Positions 24,510 through 33,221 of a stretch of DNA of 36,829 nucleotides are shown here, one piece after another. The stretch comes from an uncultured Rikenellaceae bacterium (lineage in GTDB: Bacteria > Bacteroidota > Bacteroidia > Bacteroidales > Rikenellaceae). The stretch is from the NCBI GenBank assembly GCA_904501625.1, contig CAJGBR010000011.1, forward strand, positions 1 to 36,829, written 5' to 3'. Within the stretch, counting starts at the first letter, position 1. Every line of letters starts with the position of its first letter. The position numbers and the translations under genes were made by a program. The notes beneath the pieces were generated by a model. That model saw only the letters and a list, made by a program, of their open reading frames with translations. It had not been told where the DNA came from and ran no database searches.

Positions 24510-26051
24510 ATGCTTGTAAAAACTTTTGGTAGTGCTTTGACTGGCATCGATGCTACGACTATTTGCGTCGAAGTGAATATCTCAACAGGGGTAAATTTCT
24601 TTCTGGTAGGATTACCTGACAATGCCGTCAAAGAGAGTCTTCATCGTATCAGTGCCGCATTCGAAACCAACGGATTGAAAATGCCTGGACGAAAAATTAC
24701 GGTCAATCTCTCTCCTGCCGATTTGAGAAAAGAGGGCTCGGCATATGACCTACCAATCGCACTCGGAATTCTCGGAGCAAGTGAACAAATCTCTTCCAAA
24801 TTGCTGGATAAGTTTGTGATTATGGGCGAACTCTCGCTTGACGGTACCGTACGCCCTATCAAGGGAGCACTGCCAATAGCAATTCAGGCTCGTAAGGAGG
24901 GTTTCAGAGGATTGATTCTACCCGAAGCAAATGTACGCGAAGCAGCCGTAGTCGACACACTCGAAGTATACGGTGTAAATTCACTGTCCGAAGTTATTGG
25001 TTTTCTCAACGGAGAAAAAGAATTGGTCAAAACTCAAGTGGATACTCGACGGGAATTTTTAGATAAATCGACACGATTTGATATCGATTTCAACGAGGTA
25101 CGGGGACAAGCTCACGTAAAACGAGCATTGGAGATTGCTGCAGCAGGTGGACACAACATTATTATGATTGGCACTCCGGGTTCAGGTAAGACGATGTTGG
25201 CTAAACGAATCCCGACAATAATGCCACCTATGACCCTACACGAAGCTCTCGAAACTACAAAAATACACTCCGTAGCAGGAAAAATCGGCAACGAAGGTGG
25301 GTTGATTACCCACCGACCATTCCGTTCACCTCACCATATGGCCTCGGAGGTTGCCATTGTCGGTGGAGGTTCATCTCCTGTTCCGGGAGAGATTTCTCTC
25401 TCACACAACGGAATACTGTTTCTTGACGAGCTACCGGAATTTTCTCGCAGCGTAATCGAAGTGCTGCGACAACCACTTGAAGATAAACATATTACAATCG
25501 CACGAGCCAAATATTCGGTCGAGTATCCATCAAATTTTATGCTTGTGGCATCAATGAATCCGTGCCCTTGCGGCTACCTAGGACACCCAACCAAAGAGTG
25601 TACTTGCACGCCAACCCAGATTGCACGATATATGAGCCGAGTATCTGGTCCTGTAATGGACCGCATTGATATGCATATCGAAGTCGCACCCGTTCCGTTT
25701 GAACTGATGACGGCCGAATCGCTACAATCCGAGTCAAGCGAGCAAATAAGACAACGTGTAATTGCTGCACGAAATATTCAAACTCGACGTTTCGAGTCAG
25801 ATACGATTCATTCCAATGCAATGATGGAGTCACGTCATCTGAAGAGTTACTGCAAGTTAGATTCCCCAAGCCGCCTGCTGATGAATCGCGCAATGGAGCG
25901 TCTTGGTTTATCGGCACGTGCCCACGACCGAATACTGAAAGTTGCACGCACAATTGCCGATTTGGCGGCCAAAGAGAACATCGAAGCCGATCACATTGCC
26001 GAAGCAATCGGTTACAGAAGCCTTGATCGTTCGTTCTGGGGAGTGAAATAA
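24510..26051 (+). CDS. YifB/ComM-family Mg-chelatase-like AAA+ ATPase
   Basis: A 513-residue ATPase with an N-terminal ChlI/Lon-like domain (about 1-170), the AAA+ core with Walker A GTPGSGKTM (221-229), Walker B GILFLDELPEF (about 305-315), a Cys cluster in NPCPCGYLGH and CTCT (about 351-367), and a C-terminal helical lid (about 410-505). The best studied relative, ComM of Vibrio, is a branch-migration helicase that aids integration of transforming DNA. No competence genes are nearby, so only a recombination role by family is claimed. Its TAA is immediately followed by the stop of the convergent AspT-family gene, with no base between. Confidence 0.92.
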   Translation: MLVKTFGSALTGIDATTICVEVNISTGVNFFLVGLPDNAVKESLHRISAAFETNGLKMPGRKITVNLSPADLRKEGSAYDLPIALGILGASEQISSKLLDKFVIMGELSLDGTVRPIKGALPIAIQARKEGFRGLILPEANVREAAVVDTLEVYGVNSLSEVIGFLNGEKELVKTQVDTRREFLDKSTRFDIDFNEVRGQAHVKRALEIAAAGGHNIIMIGTPGSGKTMLAKRIPTIMPPMTLHEALETTKIHSVAGKIGNEGGLITHRPFRSPHHMASEVAIVGGGSSPVPGEISLSHNGILFLDELPEFSRSVIEVLRQPLEDKHITIARAKYSVEYPSNFMLVASMNPCPCGYLGHPTKECTCTPTQIARYMSRVSGPVMDRIDMHIEVAPVPFELMTAESLQSESSEQIRQRVIAARNIQTRRFESDTIHSNAMMESRHLKSYCKLDSPSRLLMNRAMERLGLSARAHDRILKVARTIADLAAKENIEADHIAEAIGYRSLDRSFWGVK

Positions 26052-27749
26052 TCAACTCATCATCAGTACAATTACAATTCCCCACAAAATCAACAGCGTA
26101 TTTCCTACGGCATAGGTTACGGTATAACCCAATGCAGGAACTGTGCTGGAGAGAGATTCTTGTATTGCACCGAGTGCTGCCGTTGTTGTTCTTGCTCCGG
26201 CATTGCAACCAAGATTTATTGCGGGGTGGAACTTCATCAGTTTACCAATCCAGACTCCGAGCAGAAGAGGTATTGTCGTTGCCAATATCCCTGCTACGAA
26301 CAGTAACCAGCCAACTTGTTTTATACCCTCAATAAATGTCGGACCTGCAGTGATACCGATAACTGCAATAAACATATTAAGACCAAGATTGTTCATTAGC
26401 CAAAGTGATGCCTGAGGAATACGTCCGAACGAGGGATTTTTTGTCCTCAACCAACCTAGAATCAAACCGGCAATCAATGCTCCACCACTCGTACTTAGGG
26501 ATACCGGAACTTTACCAAAATGCAGTGTCAAGGCTCCGATTACACCTCCGATAAAGATTCCAAGCCCAACAAATACCATATCAGTTTTGATTGTCGGCAT
26601 ATCAATGTGTCCGATTTGAGGTGCTGCAATATTGACCTCCCGTTCGAGTCCTACGAGTTCGAGTATGTCTCCCGGCAGCAACTCGGTACCGTTGAGCACA
26701 GGTAATTCCACACCAGATCGCGATATCGATTTGATCATTACGCCGTGCATAAACCGTTCTCGACGCAACAACTCTACACGTTTGTATTTTCGATTGCGAT
26801 GTGTCAGCATTACGTATATGTCTTTTGCCGGAAATGTTAATAACTCATTATCATTCACTTCGCTGCCAATCCAACTCTCATCTCCGATTACCTCTTCACG
26901 TCGACCACTCAAAACAATTTCGTCACCTATGGCAAGTTGCATTTCGGGCTGCGAATCCATAATCTTATCACCCTGTCTGATTCGTTCGACAAATATCCTG
27001 CGACCTTGCTCTTGAATGTAGTTTTCGAATTGCAATACCGTCTTAGGCACAGAAAACCACTCATTCTGAATCTTATAGGCTCGGAATACAACAGGTCGAT
27101 TCGCATTGATAAATGCCGGATCATCTTCGATGTCAGACTTATTCAAGTCCTTTTCGTATTGACGGGTAGCCTCTTGCAATCGTTTCTTACCACCAAGCAT
27201 CTTCACACCGAGTGTACCGAGTATATAAGCCGAACCAATGGTGCCGAAAATGTAGGTTACGGCATAACATACAGGTACAATATTAATCCAGACTTGACGC
27301 TGTGCAGCATCAACATTCAAATTCTGAATCATATCACTACCCACACCTATCACTGCCGAAATGGTCTGGGCACCAGACAATAGTCCCACGGCTTGTCCTA
27401 CATTGTATCCGAATATCTTTGCGACGGCGAAAGTTACTCCAAGACAAATCAGACACAACACTACTGCAAAAACTACTTGTCGCACACCACTGCTACGTAA
27501 CGAGTGGAAAAACTGAGGTCCAACACTATACCCTATCGCAAACAAAAACATCAGAAAAAATGCCGATTTCAACGGGCCTGATATCGGTATATCCAACTGA
27601 CCTATCAATACCCCTACCAGCAGTACAGATGTCACGGTCCCAAGTGTAAAATTTTTATAATGCAATTTGCCAATCCAGAAACCTATTCCAAGAGTCAGGA
27701 AAAGTGCTATTTCGGGATATTTTCTCAAAAAATCGATGATCACTTCCAT
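26052..27749 (-). CDS. AspT-family (aspartate:alanine exchanger type) transporter
   Basis: A 565-residue inner-membrane transporter of the AAEx family. Two homologous membrane halves flank a cytoplasmic region of two TrkA-C (RCK-C) domains (about 205-370). The internal duplication is visible as GYSVGPQFF (73-81) against GITAGPTFI in the second half, and SGAQTISAVIG against AGARTTTAALG. About ten spans are predicted. In Tetragenococcus AspT exchanges aspartate for alanine next to an aspartate decarboxylase; here a decarboxylase is encoded 2.5 kb away on the divergent strand. It starts 2 nt after the glpD stop, so glycerol-3-phosphate or another anion is also possible. The substrate is inferred. 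Confidence 0.85.
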   Translation of the reverse strand: MEVIIDFLRKYPEIALFLTLGIGFWIGKLHYKNFTLGTVTSVLLVGVLIGQLDIPISGPLKSAFFLMFLFAIGYSVGPQFFHSLRSSGVRQVVFAVVLCLICLGVTFAVAKIFGYNVGQAVGLLSGAQTISAVIGVGSDMIQNLNVDAAQRQVWINIVPVCYAVTYIFGTIGSAYILGTLGVKMLGGKKRLQEATRQYEKDLNKSDIEDDPAFINANRPVVFRAYKIQNEWFSVPKTVLQFENYIQEQGRRIFVERIRQGDKIMDSQPEMQLAIGDEIVLSGRREEVIGDESWIGSEVNDNELLTFPAKDIYVMLTHRNRKYKRVELLRRERFMHGVMIKSISRSGVELPVLNGTELLPGDILELVGLEREVNIAAPQIGHIDMPTIKTDMVFVGLGIFIGGVIGALTLHFGKVPVSLSTSGGALIAGLILGWLRTKNPSFGRIPQASLWLMNNLGLNMFIAVIGITAGPTFIEGIKQVGWLLFVAGILATTIPLLLGVWIGKLMKFHPAINLGCNAGARTTTAALGAIQESLSSTVPALGYTVTYAVGNTLLILWGIVIVLMMS

Positions 27750-27751
27750 AA

Positions 27752-29317
27752 TTAATTGATTATATAGTTAGACGCCAATGCTTTATATGAATTAATCTCT
27801 GTCTCAATCCAGCTCTTACCCTTGTGTAATTCACGAGCCATAATCTCTGCCACACGCGGAGCCATCTCTATCGACTCTCGAGCATCAAGAAACAACATTC
27901 TGATTCGACGCGCAAGCACATCTTCAACGTGTTGGGCCATTTCACGTTCGACTGCCCATACAACCTGAGCTGCAATGTAAGGGTAATTCTTAGACAAAGG
28001 CTCGGCAAGTGTTGAATCGGAGAGTATAAGTTCTCGTATTCCGAGTTCGTCAGACCCGTAGTAACTCAACGGATCTGTGGGATCATTTGATTCACTATAT
28101 CCGTGAATTTTCAGATTTCGCGTAATGCATCTGCGAGGAGTATCTCCAATGAGAGATTCCAATCTGTCTACAACGTCCTGAGCCATCTGTCTATATGTAG
28201 TCCACTTACCGCCAACAATCGTCACAAGTCCACTCTGCGATACGAGAATCTTATGACTACGCGAAATTTCTTTCGTATTTTTATCGCCCTTCTGTGGAGC
28301 TGCCAATGGTCGGAGTCCCGCAAATACCGACAGAATATCTCTACGCTGAGGAGCCTTGTGGAAATAGCGACCTGCGGTATTGAGTATAAAATCAATCTCC
28401 GCATCAAGCGGACGAGGTTCGAGTGTATGTCTGTCGACCAACGTATCGGTAGTCCCCACAATTACCTTGCCCAACCAGGGTACTGCAAATAAAACACGCC
28501 CATCATCGGTCTTGGGAATCATCAATGCCACATCTCCAGGCAAAAATTCCTTGGGCAACGTTATGTGTACGCCCTGACTCGGTCGTACCATCGGCTGATG
28601 GTCGGACTTATCCATACTCATAATATCATCAACGAAGACACCTCCAGCATTGATTACCCATTTCGACATCACTTTAAACGAATTGCCATTTATAAGATCC
28701 TTAACCGTTACACCACAAATCTTACCATTCTGATCTTTCTCTAACTTCTGAACCTGCATATAGTTGATTGCAATTGCATTTCTATCGAGAATCGACTGCA
28801 TCAGGTTAATCCCCAATCGTGAATCATCAAACTGACCGTCAAAGTAGAGTGTTCCGCCCTTTAGTCTCTCCTGCTTGAGAGTCGGCAACTGTGTCAGCAC
28901 CGAATTGCGACTCAGATAACGAGAACCTCCGAGAGAACGGCTGCCCGCAAGAATGTCATACATCATCAATCCCGTCGTATAGAACGGCCCCTCCCAACCG
29001 TGATATGAAGGAATGATAAATGGTTGATTATGACATAAATGAGGAGCATTATTCAATAACAGTCCTCGTTCACGCAGTGCCTCTACCACGAGTTTGACAT
29101 CTCCCTGAGCAAGATATCTTACTCCACCGTGTACAAGTTTTGTACTGCGAGATGATGTCGATTTAGTAAAATCCGACTGCTCGAAAAGGGCAACATCATA
29201 TCCTCGCGAAACTGCATCAAGAGCAATCCCAAGACCTGTTGCTCCACCACCTATTACGATAAAATCCAATTCCGGATTCTGATTGTTTAATCTGCTAATT
29301 AGTTTATCTCGTTCCAT
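27752..29317 (-). CDS. glpD: Aerobic-type glycerol-3-phosphate dehydrogenase
   Basis: FAD enzyme oxidising glycerol-3-phosphate to dihydroxyacetone phosphate and passing electrons to quinone at the inner membrane. The 521-residue protein shows the Rossmann FAD motif VIGGGATGLG (21-30), the family signature STKLVHGGVRYL (about 57-68), GTTDT in the middle and a C-terminal cap domain with YGSDELGIREL. No glycerol kinase or facilitator is in the window. It heads a two-gene unit with the AspT-family transporter. Its promoter lies in the region shared with the divergent lipoprotein/asdA operon. Confidence 0.93.
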   Translation of the reverse strand: MERDKLISRLNNQNPELDFIVIGGGATGLGIALDAVSRGYDVALFEQSDFTKSTSSRSTKLVHGGVRYLAQGDVKLVVEALRERGLLLNNAPHLCHNQPFIIPSYHGWEGPFYTTGLMMYDILAGSRSLGGSRYLSRNSVLTQLPTLKQERLKGGTLYFDGQFDDSRLGINLMQSILDRNAIAINYMQVQKLEKDQNGKICGVTVKDLINGNSFKVMSKWVINAGGVFVDDIMSMDKSDHQPMVRPSQGVHITLPKEFLPGDVALMIPKTDDGRVLFAVPWLGKVIVGTTDTLVDRHTLEPRPLDAEIDFILNTAGRYFHKAPQRRDILSVFAGLRPLAAPQKGDKNTKEISRSHKILVSQSGLVTIVGGKWTTYRQMAQDVVDRLESLIGDTPRRCITRNLKIHGYSESNDPTDPLSYYGSDELGIRELILSDSTLAEPLSKNYPYIAAQVVWAVEREMAQHVEDVLARRIRMLFLDARESIEMAPRVAEIMARELHKGKSWIETEINSYKALASNYIIN

Positions 29318-29344
29318 AGACTAAAAATTTACAGGTGTATTAAT

Positions 29345-29374
29345 CAAAATCCATACCTCAAAACATCAGAGCAA
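29345..29374 (-). promoter_or_regulatory. Promoter of glpD and the AspT-family gene
   Basis: On the minus strand TTG (29374-29372), 19 nt, then GGATTTTG (29352-29345). The TTTG half of the -7 box is kept but the TA is lost. The box coincides with the left arm of the inverted repeat. Confidence 0.45.
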
Positions 29375-29401
29375 CATTTTTTGCATTAGGTATGAATTTT
29401 G
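29345..29401. repeat. 14-bp inverted repeat between divergent glpD and asdA operons
   Basis: CAAAATCCATACCT (29345-29358) and AGGTATGAATTTTG (29388-29401) are inverted copies matching at 13 of 14 positions and separated by 29 nt. Each arm ends in TTTG pointing toward its own gene, so they may be mirrored promoter boxes, operators for one regulator, or both. A symmetrical site about four helical turns apart (centre to centre 43 bp) fits a shared regulator. Confidence 0.5.
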
Positions 29402-29434
29402 CACCTATCCCCATTCGGAATAAAAATCAATATT

Positions 29435-29809
29435 ATGAAACACTTTTATAGACTATTTGCTGTCATCGGGTTAATTGTTCTGATCTTCGGATGTTCAGAC
29501 GATGAGCTACTGATACCCGTCAACATTGAGATCAAACCCGACACTATCAGAATGAAATCCGATGCCGATACAGCAACGTTTGCTGTTTTGATAAATTCAA
29601 AATATGATAATGTACGCATTGCGTGGTCGGCCAAACCCGATACCAATTGGATTCATACTAATCCGATATACAATTTTGGTAGCCGTTTAGTGAACGTTAT
29701 GGTCAAACCCAACAAGGGCGAAGAACGTATGAGCAGCATCACGATCAACCCTCGCAACTCTGAAATCTATCTTAAAGTTGTAATCATACAAGCTGCCAAC
29801 AATGAATGA
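29435..29809 (+). CDS. Predicted surface lipoprotein with BACON-like domain
   Basis: A 124-residue lipoprotein. A signal peptide with lipobox ending at Cys20 is followed by SDDE, which matches the Bacteroidota export signal that sends lipoproteins to the cell surface. The remainder is beta-rich, with WSAKPDTNWI, a VNVMVKPN strand and a final YLKVVIIQAA strand, the pattern of a single BACON-type Ig-like domain. The ATG at 29435 gives a proper signal peptide; a TTG 12 codons upstream does not. It overlaps the next gene by 8 nt and leads the asdA operon. A binding role is inferred; the ligand is unknown. Confidence 0.72.
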   Translation: MKHFYRLFAVIGLIVLIFGCSDDELLIPVNIEIKPDTIRMKSDADTATFAVLINSKYDNVRIAWSAKPDTNWIHTNPIYNFGSRLVNVMVKPNKGEERMSSITINPRNSEIYLKVVIIQAANNE

Positions 29810-30239
29810 CAAACAATTACAAACACTAATCTCAGGTTTCATTGCAACAGGCGTAATCACAGGATATTACTATCTGATTCGCAGCCTCGGATTGGACATT
29901 ATGGCTCCGTGGAATATAATCGAATATATGCTGAATCTTGCTATCGGTTGTGCCTGGATACTGCATTTTTGTGTCGGACAGATATTCACCTGGTTCTATC
30001 GGACAATCATCTCTTTGGGACTGCGTAAGGTAAAGAATCTCTTTGTCAGAGGATTGTGCTACGGATTTATCGTGTTCGTACTCTCAGAGATGGTTATCGG
30101 AATAATAGACTTTGACATCAATGCCGATTTTGGCTACCAGATTGTCCCTATGAGTATTCTATTCTTAGGAGATTTAATCTTCGGACTGGTAATCGGCTTA
30201 ATGGTACCTCTAAGAAATTTTCATTATAAAAAGAATTGA
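29802..30239 (+). CDS. Small four-span membrane protein
   Basis: A 145-residue protein with about four transmembrane helices (roughly 8-26, 37-60, 78-100, 113-135) and few charged residues. I recognise no family or motif. Its ATG overlaps the lipoprotein stop by 8 nt and its stop is 2 nt before the asdA ATG, so it is cotranscribed and probably coupled. Position suggests a helper role in aspartate use or energy conservation, but nothing in the protein shows this. Confidence 0.65.
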   Translation: MNDKQLQTLISGFIATGVITGYYYLIRSLGLDIMAPWNIIEYMLNLAIGCAWILHFCVGQIFTWFYRTIISLGLRKVKNLFVRGLCYGFIVFVLSEMVIGIIDFDINADFGYQIVPMSILFLGDLIFGLVIGLMVPLRNFHYKKN

Positions 30240-30241
30240 TT

Positions 30242-31891
30242 ATGGATTGTAAAAACAAAATTCCGTTAGAAATGATGTGTGACCAGCGAGATAAAGAGGA
30301 ACGACTCGCTAAAATGAGCCCATTTGAAATTAAAAATACTTTAATCGAACTTGCACACAAACATACTCGCAAAGCCTCTTGTCAATTTTTGAATGCAGGA
30401 CGTGGTAATCCGAACTGGATTGCAACTGAACCTCGTGAAGCATTTTTCCTACTGGGCGAGTTTGCTCTGAACGAGTGTCGACGTACGATGAACAATCGCG
30501 ACGGAATTGCAGGAATTCCTCATCCCGATGGAATCGTTCAGAGATTCAACCTATTCATCAGTCATCATCGGGAATCTCCCGGAGCCGAATTGTTGGACAA
30601 GACTCTGCAATATTGCACACAGGAACTAGGTATGAATCCGGAGGATACTATCTTCGAGTGGGCCGAAGCCGTAATCGGCGATCAATATCCTATGCCCGAT
30701 AGAATTCTGAATTGTGCAGAGCCTCTGCTGCGACACTATGTTGCCAACGAACTGTGTTGCGGTATTGCTCCAAGAACGCCATTTGATCTGTTTGCAACCG
30801 AGGGCGGTACTGCTGCGATGTGCTATATCTTCGATTCATTACAGGCAAACCTTCTACTCAAGAAGGGAGATCGTATAGCATTGATGACTCCGATATTTAC
30901 TCCCTATATCGAAATTCCCGCACTGAAGCGATTCTCATTTGATGTGATCCAAATAAAGGCTGCCAGCAAAAGCAAAAATGGGCTGCACACCTGGCAGTAT
31001 CCCGATGAGGAGATTGATAAACTGAAAGATAGATCTATCAAAATGTTGTTTACGGTCAATCCGAGCAATCCTCCCTCTTATGCAATATCGCAACCTACAC
31101 TCGAAAAAATCAGACGAATCGTAAAGATTGACAACCCAAATCTGATGATCTTGACCGATGACGTTTATGCACCATACGTCAATGGTTTCAGATCATTGAT
31201 GGCCGAGTTACCCGAGAATACAATCGGAGTCTACTCTTTTTCGAAATATTTCGGAGCAACTGGCTGGCGACTTGCAGTTATAGCCCTAAATCAGAATAAC
31301 ATCTATGATAAACTGATTGCAGGATTATCCGAACCAGAAAAGGCTGAATTGACCAAACGTTACCAGACAATCACCCTCGAACCTGAAAAAATGCCATTCA
31401 TTGACCGACTTGTCGCAGACAGTAGACTCGTAGCCCTGAACCATACAGCCGGACTCTCGACTCCTCAACAGATGCAGATGATTCTGATGGCCTCGTCATC
31501 TCTGCTTGACCAACGTCAGGCATACAGAAAACAGATGCAGAGTATGATCAGTTCAAGATTGTCTACGCTCTGGGAGGCAACAGGATTCTCTATCGAAGAT
31601 GATCCGCTGCGTGCAGGCTATTACTCCGAGATTGATATTATGCTGTGGGCAGAAAGACTTTACGGAAAGAAGTTTGCAAAATATCTGAAAGACAACTACA
31701 ATCCTTTAGATTTTCTCGTAAGATTGGCTAAACAGACCTGTATCGTACTGCTCAACGGCAGCGGATTTGATGGTCCGCAATGGTCAATCCGAGTATCGCT
31801 TGCGAACCTTAATCGTGAGGAGTATGAAAAAATCGGTACTGCCATAGCTGCCATTCTCGAAGAATATACCGTACTCTGGAAAAAATCATAA
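30242..31891 (+). CDS. asdA: Aspartate 4-decarboxylase (bifunctional aspartate aminotransferase)
   Basis: PLP enzyme that beta-decarboxylates L-aspartate to L-alanine and CO2. The 549-residue protein is a fold-type I aminotransferase with the extra N-terminal part typical of AsdA (LNAGRGNPNW, about 50-59). The core has TEGGTAAMCYI, NPSNPP (273-278), TDDVYAPY and the PLP lysine in FSKYFGATGWR (K335). Length is close to the 530-550 usual for the family and much longer than ordinary aspartate aminotransferases. The ATG at 30242 is used; a TTG two codons earlier overlaps the upstream stop. It is followed 3 nt later by a Dcu carrier, then asparaginase and a porin. Confidence 0.92.
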   Translation: MDCKNKIPLEMMCDQRDKEERLAKMSPFEIKNTLIELAHKHTRKASCQFLNAGRGNPNWIATEPREAFFLLGEFALNECRRTMNNRDGIAGIPHPDGIVQRFNLFISHHRESPGAELLDKTLQYCTQELGMNPEDTIFEWAEAVIGDQYPMPDRILNCAEPLLRHYVANELCCGIAPRTPFDLFATEGGTAAMCYIFDSLQANLLLKKGDRIALMTPIFTPYIEIPALKRFSFDVIQIKAASKSKNGLHTWQYPDEEIDKLKDRSIKMLFTVNPSNPPSYAISQPTLEKIRRIVKIDNPNLMILTDDVYAPYVNGFRSLMAELPENTIGVYSFSKYFGATGWRLAVIALNQNNIYDKLIAGLSEPEKAELTKRYQTITLEPEKMPFIDRLVADSRLVALNHTAGLSTPQQMQMILMASSSLLDQRQAYRKQMQSMISSRLSTLWEATGFSIEDDPLRAGYYSEIDIMLWAERLYGKKFAKYLKDNYNPLDFLVRLAKQTCIVLLNGSGFDGPQWSIRVSLANLNREEYEKIGTAIAAILEEYTVLWKKS

Positions 31892-31894
31892 AAG

Positions 31895-33205
31895 ATGTTG
31901 TTACAAATATTGTTCGTTCTGACGGCAATAATCGTAGGTGCAAGATTGGGCGGTGTAGGACTCGGAGTTACAGGCGGGGTTGGTTTAGGGGTGTTGACCT
32001 TTGCTTTCGGACTCCGACCCACACAGCCTCCGATAGATGTTATGCTGATGATAGCAGCCGTTATTTCAGCTGCAGCTGCTATGCAGTCGGCCGGAGGACT
32101 CAACCTAATGGTCAAATGGTCTGAACGATTACTCAGACGTCATCCTCACCAGATAACATTGCTCAGTCCGGCAGTGACCTATCTGTTCACATTCCTGGCA
32201 GGAACAGGACACGTTGCCTATTCGGTACTGCCTGTGATTGCCGAGGTTGCAACCGAAACGGGTATCAGACCTTCACGTCCATTAGGCATTGCGGTTATAG
32301 CTTCACAACAAGCAATCACGGCAAGTCCGATTTCTGCTGCTACCGTAGCGATGCTCTCACTACTCGGAGGTTTCAACATTTCGTTGTGGGATATTATGGC
32401 TGTTACAATTCCGGCGACACTGCTCGGAGTAATCTTAGGTGCTATACTATCCCTTAAAAGCGGAAAAGAGTTGACAGATGATGCTGAATTCCAACGTCGG
32501 GTGAAATCCGGGGAATTCTCAAATGCCCAAACCTCATCAGTTGCAGTCGAAAATCAGAAACGAGCATTGTTGTCAATCGCAATATTTCTGCTGGCAATGA
32601 CATCTATTGTAGTTATGGGTTCGGTCGAGTCACTGCGACCCATATTTCAAGTAGGGGACTCTATGCTCAGGCTCGATATGTCATCATTAATTGAGATTGT
32701 GATGTTGTCGGCTGCAGCTATAATTATGTTGACTTGCAGATTATCAGGAGAGAATATTGCACACAGTTCGGTCTTTTCGGCAGGAATGCAGGCCATAGTC
32801 GCAATATTCGGCATTGCCTGGATGGGAGATACTTTCATTCAGGGTAATCTCACACAAATTAAACCCGCAATCGAACAAATTGTCGTAAAGATGCCGTGGC
32901 TTTTCGGGGCAGCACTATTTGTGATGTCAATACTACTCTACTCTCAAGCTGCAACTGTTCGGGCTTTTATGCCGTTAGGGATTGCTTTGGGTTTGAATCC
33001 AATGTTACTTATCGCACTATTCCCCGCCGTTAACGGATATTTTTTCATTCCGAACTACCCGACTCTTGTGGCAGCAATAAATTTCGATCGCACGGGAACT
33101 ACCCGAATTGGGAAATTCATCTTGAACCATTCATTTATGATGCCAGGACTTGTAGCTACAATCACAGCCGTTGTAGCAGGACTCCTTTTGATAACCATTT
33201 ATTAA
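31895..33205 (+). CDS. Anaerobic C4-dicarboxylate/aspartate transporter of the Dcu family
   Basis: A 436-residue inner-membrane carrier with about ten to twelve spans. DcuA/DcuB-type motifs include GGVGLGVTGGVGL (about 19-31), LAGTGHVAYSVLPVIAEVA (about 108-126), ASQQAITASPISAATVAM and the C-terminal FPAVNGYFFIPNYPT. Family members exchange aspartate, fumarate, malate and succinate under anaerobic conditions. It is 3 nt after asdA and 16 nt before asparaginase, so it most likely brings in aspartate in exchange for succinate or fumarate. DcuA and DcuB cannot be told apart by eye. Confidence 0.92.
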   Translation: MLLQILFVLTAIIVGARLGGVGLGVTGGVGLGVLTFAFGLRPTQPPIDVMLMIAAVISAAAAMQSAGGLNLMVKWSERLLRRHPHQITLLSPAVTYLFTFLAGTGHVAYSVLPVIAEVATETGIRPSRPLGIAVIASQQAITASPISAATVAMLSLLGGFNISLWDIMAVTIPATLLGVILGAILSLKSGKELTDDAEFQRRVKSGEFSNAQTSSVAVENQKRALLSIAIFLLAMTSIVVMGSVESLRPIFQVGDSMLRLDMSSLIEIVMLSAAAIIMLTCRLSGENIAHSSVFSAGMQAIVAIFGIAWMGDTFIQGNLTQIKPAIEQIVVKMPWLFGAALFVMSILLYSQAATVRAFMPLGIALGLNPMLLIALFPAVNGYFFIPNYPTLVAAINFDRTGTTRIGKFILNHSFMMPGLVATITAVVAGLLLITIY

Positions 33206-33221
33206 CAAATATTTTATTACT

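Noticed and set aside
24510..26051. Competence locus around the ComM-like ATPase
   Set aside because: No DprA, ComEA/EC/F or pilus genes are present; YifB homologues occur widely in non-competent bacteria.
25537..26208. 223-residue open frame antisense to yifB and overlapping the transporter gene
   Set aside because: It spans two well-supported genes in the wrong frame and has no recognisable domain.
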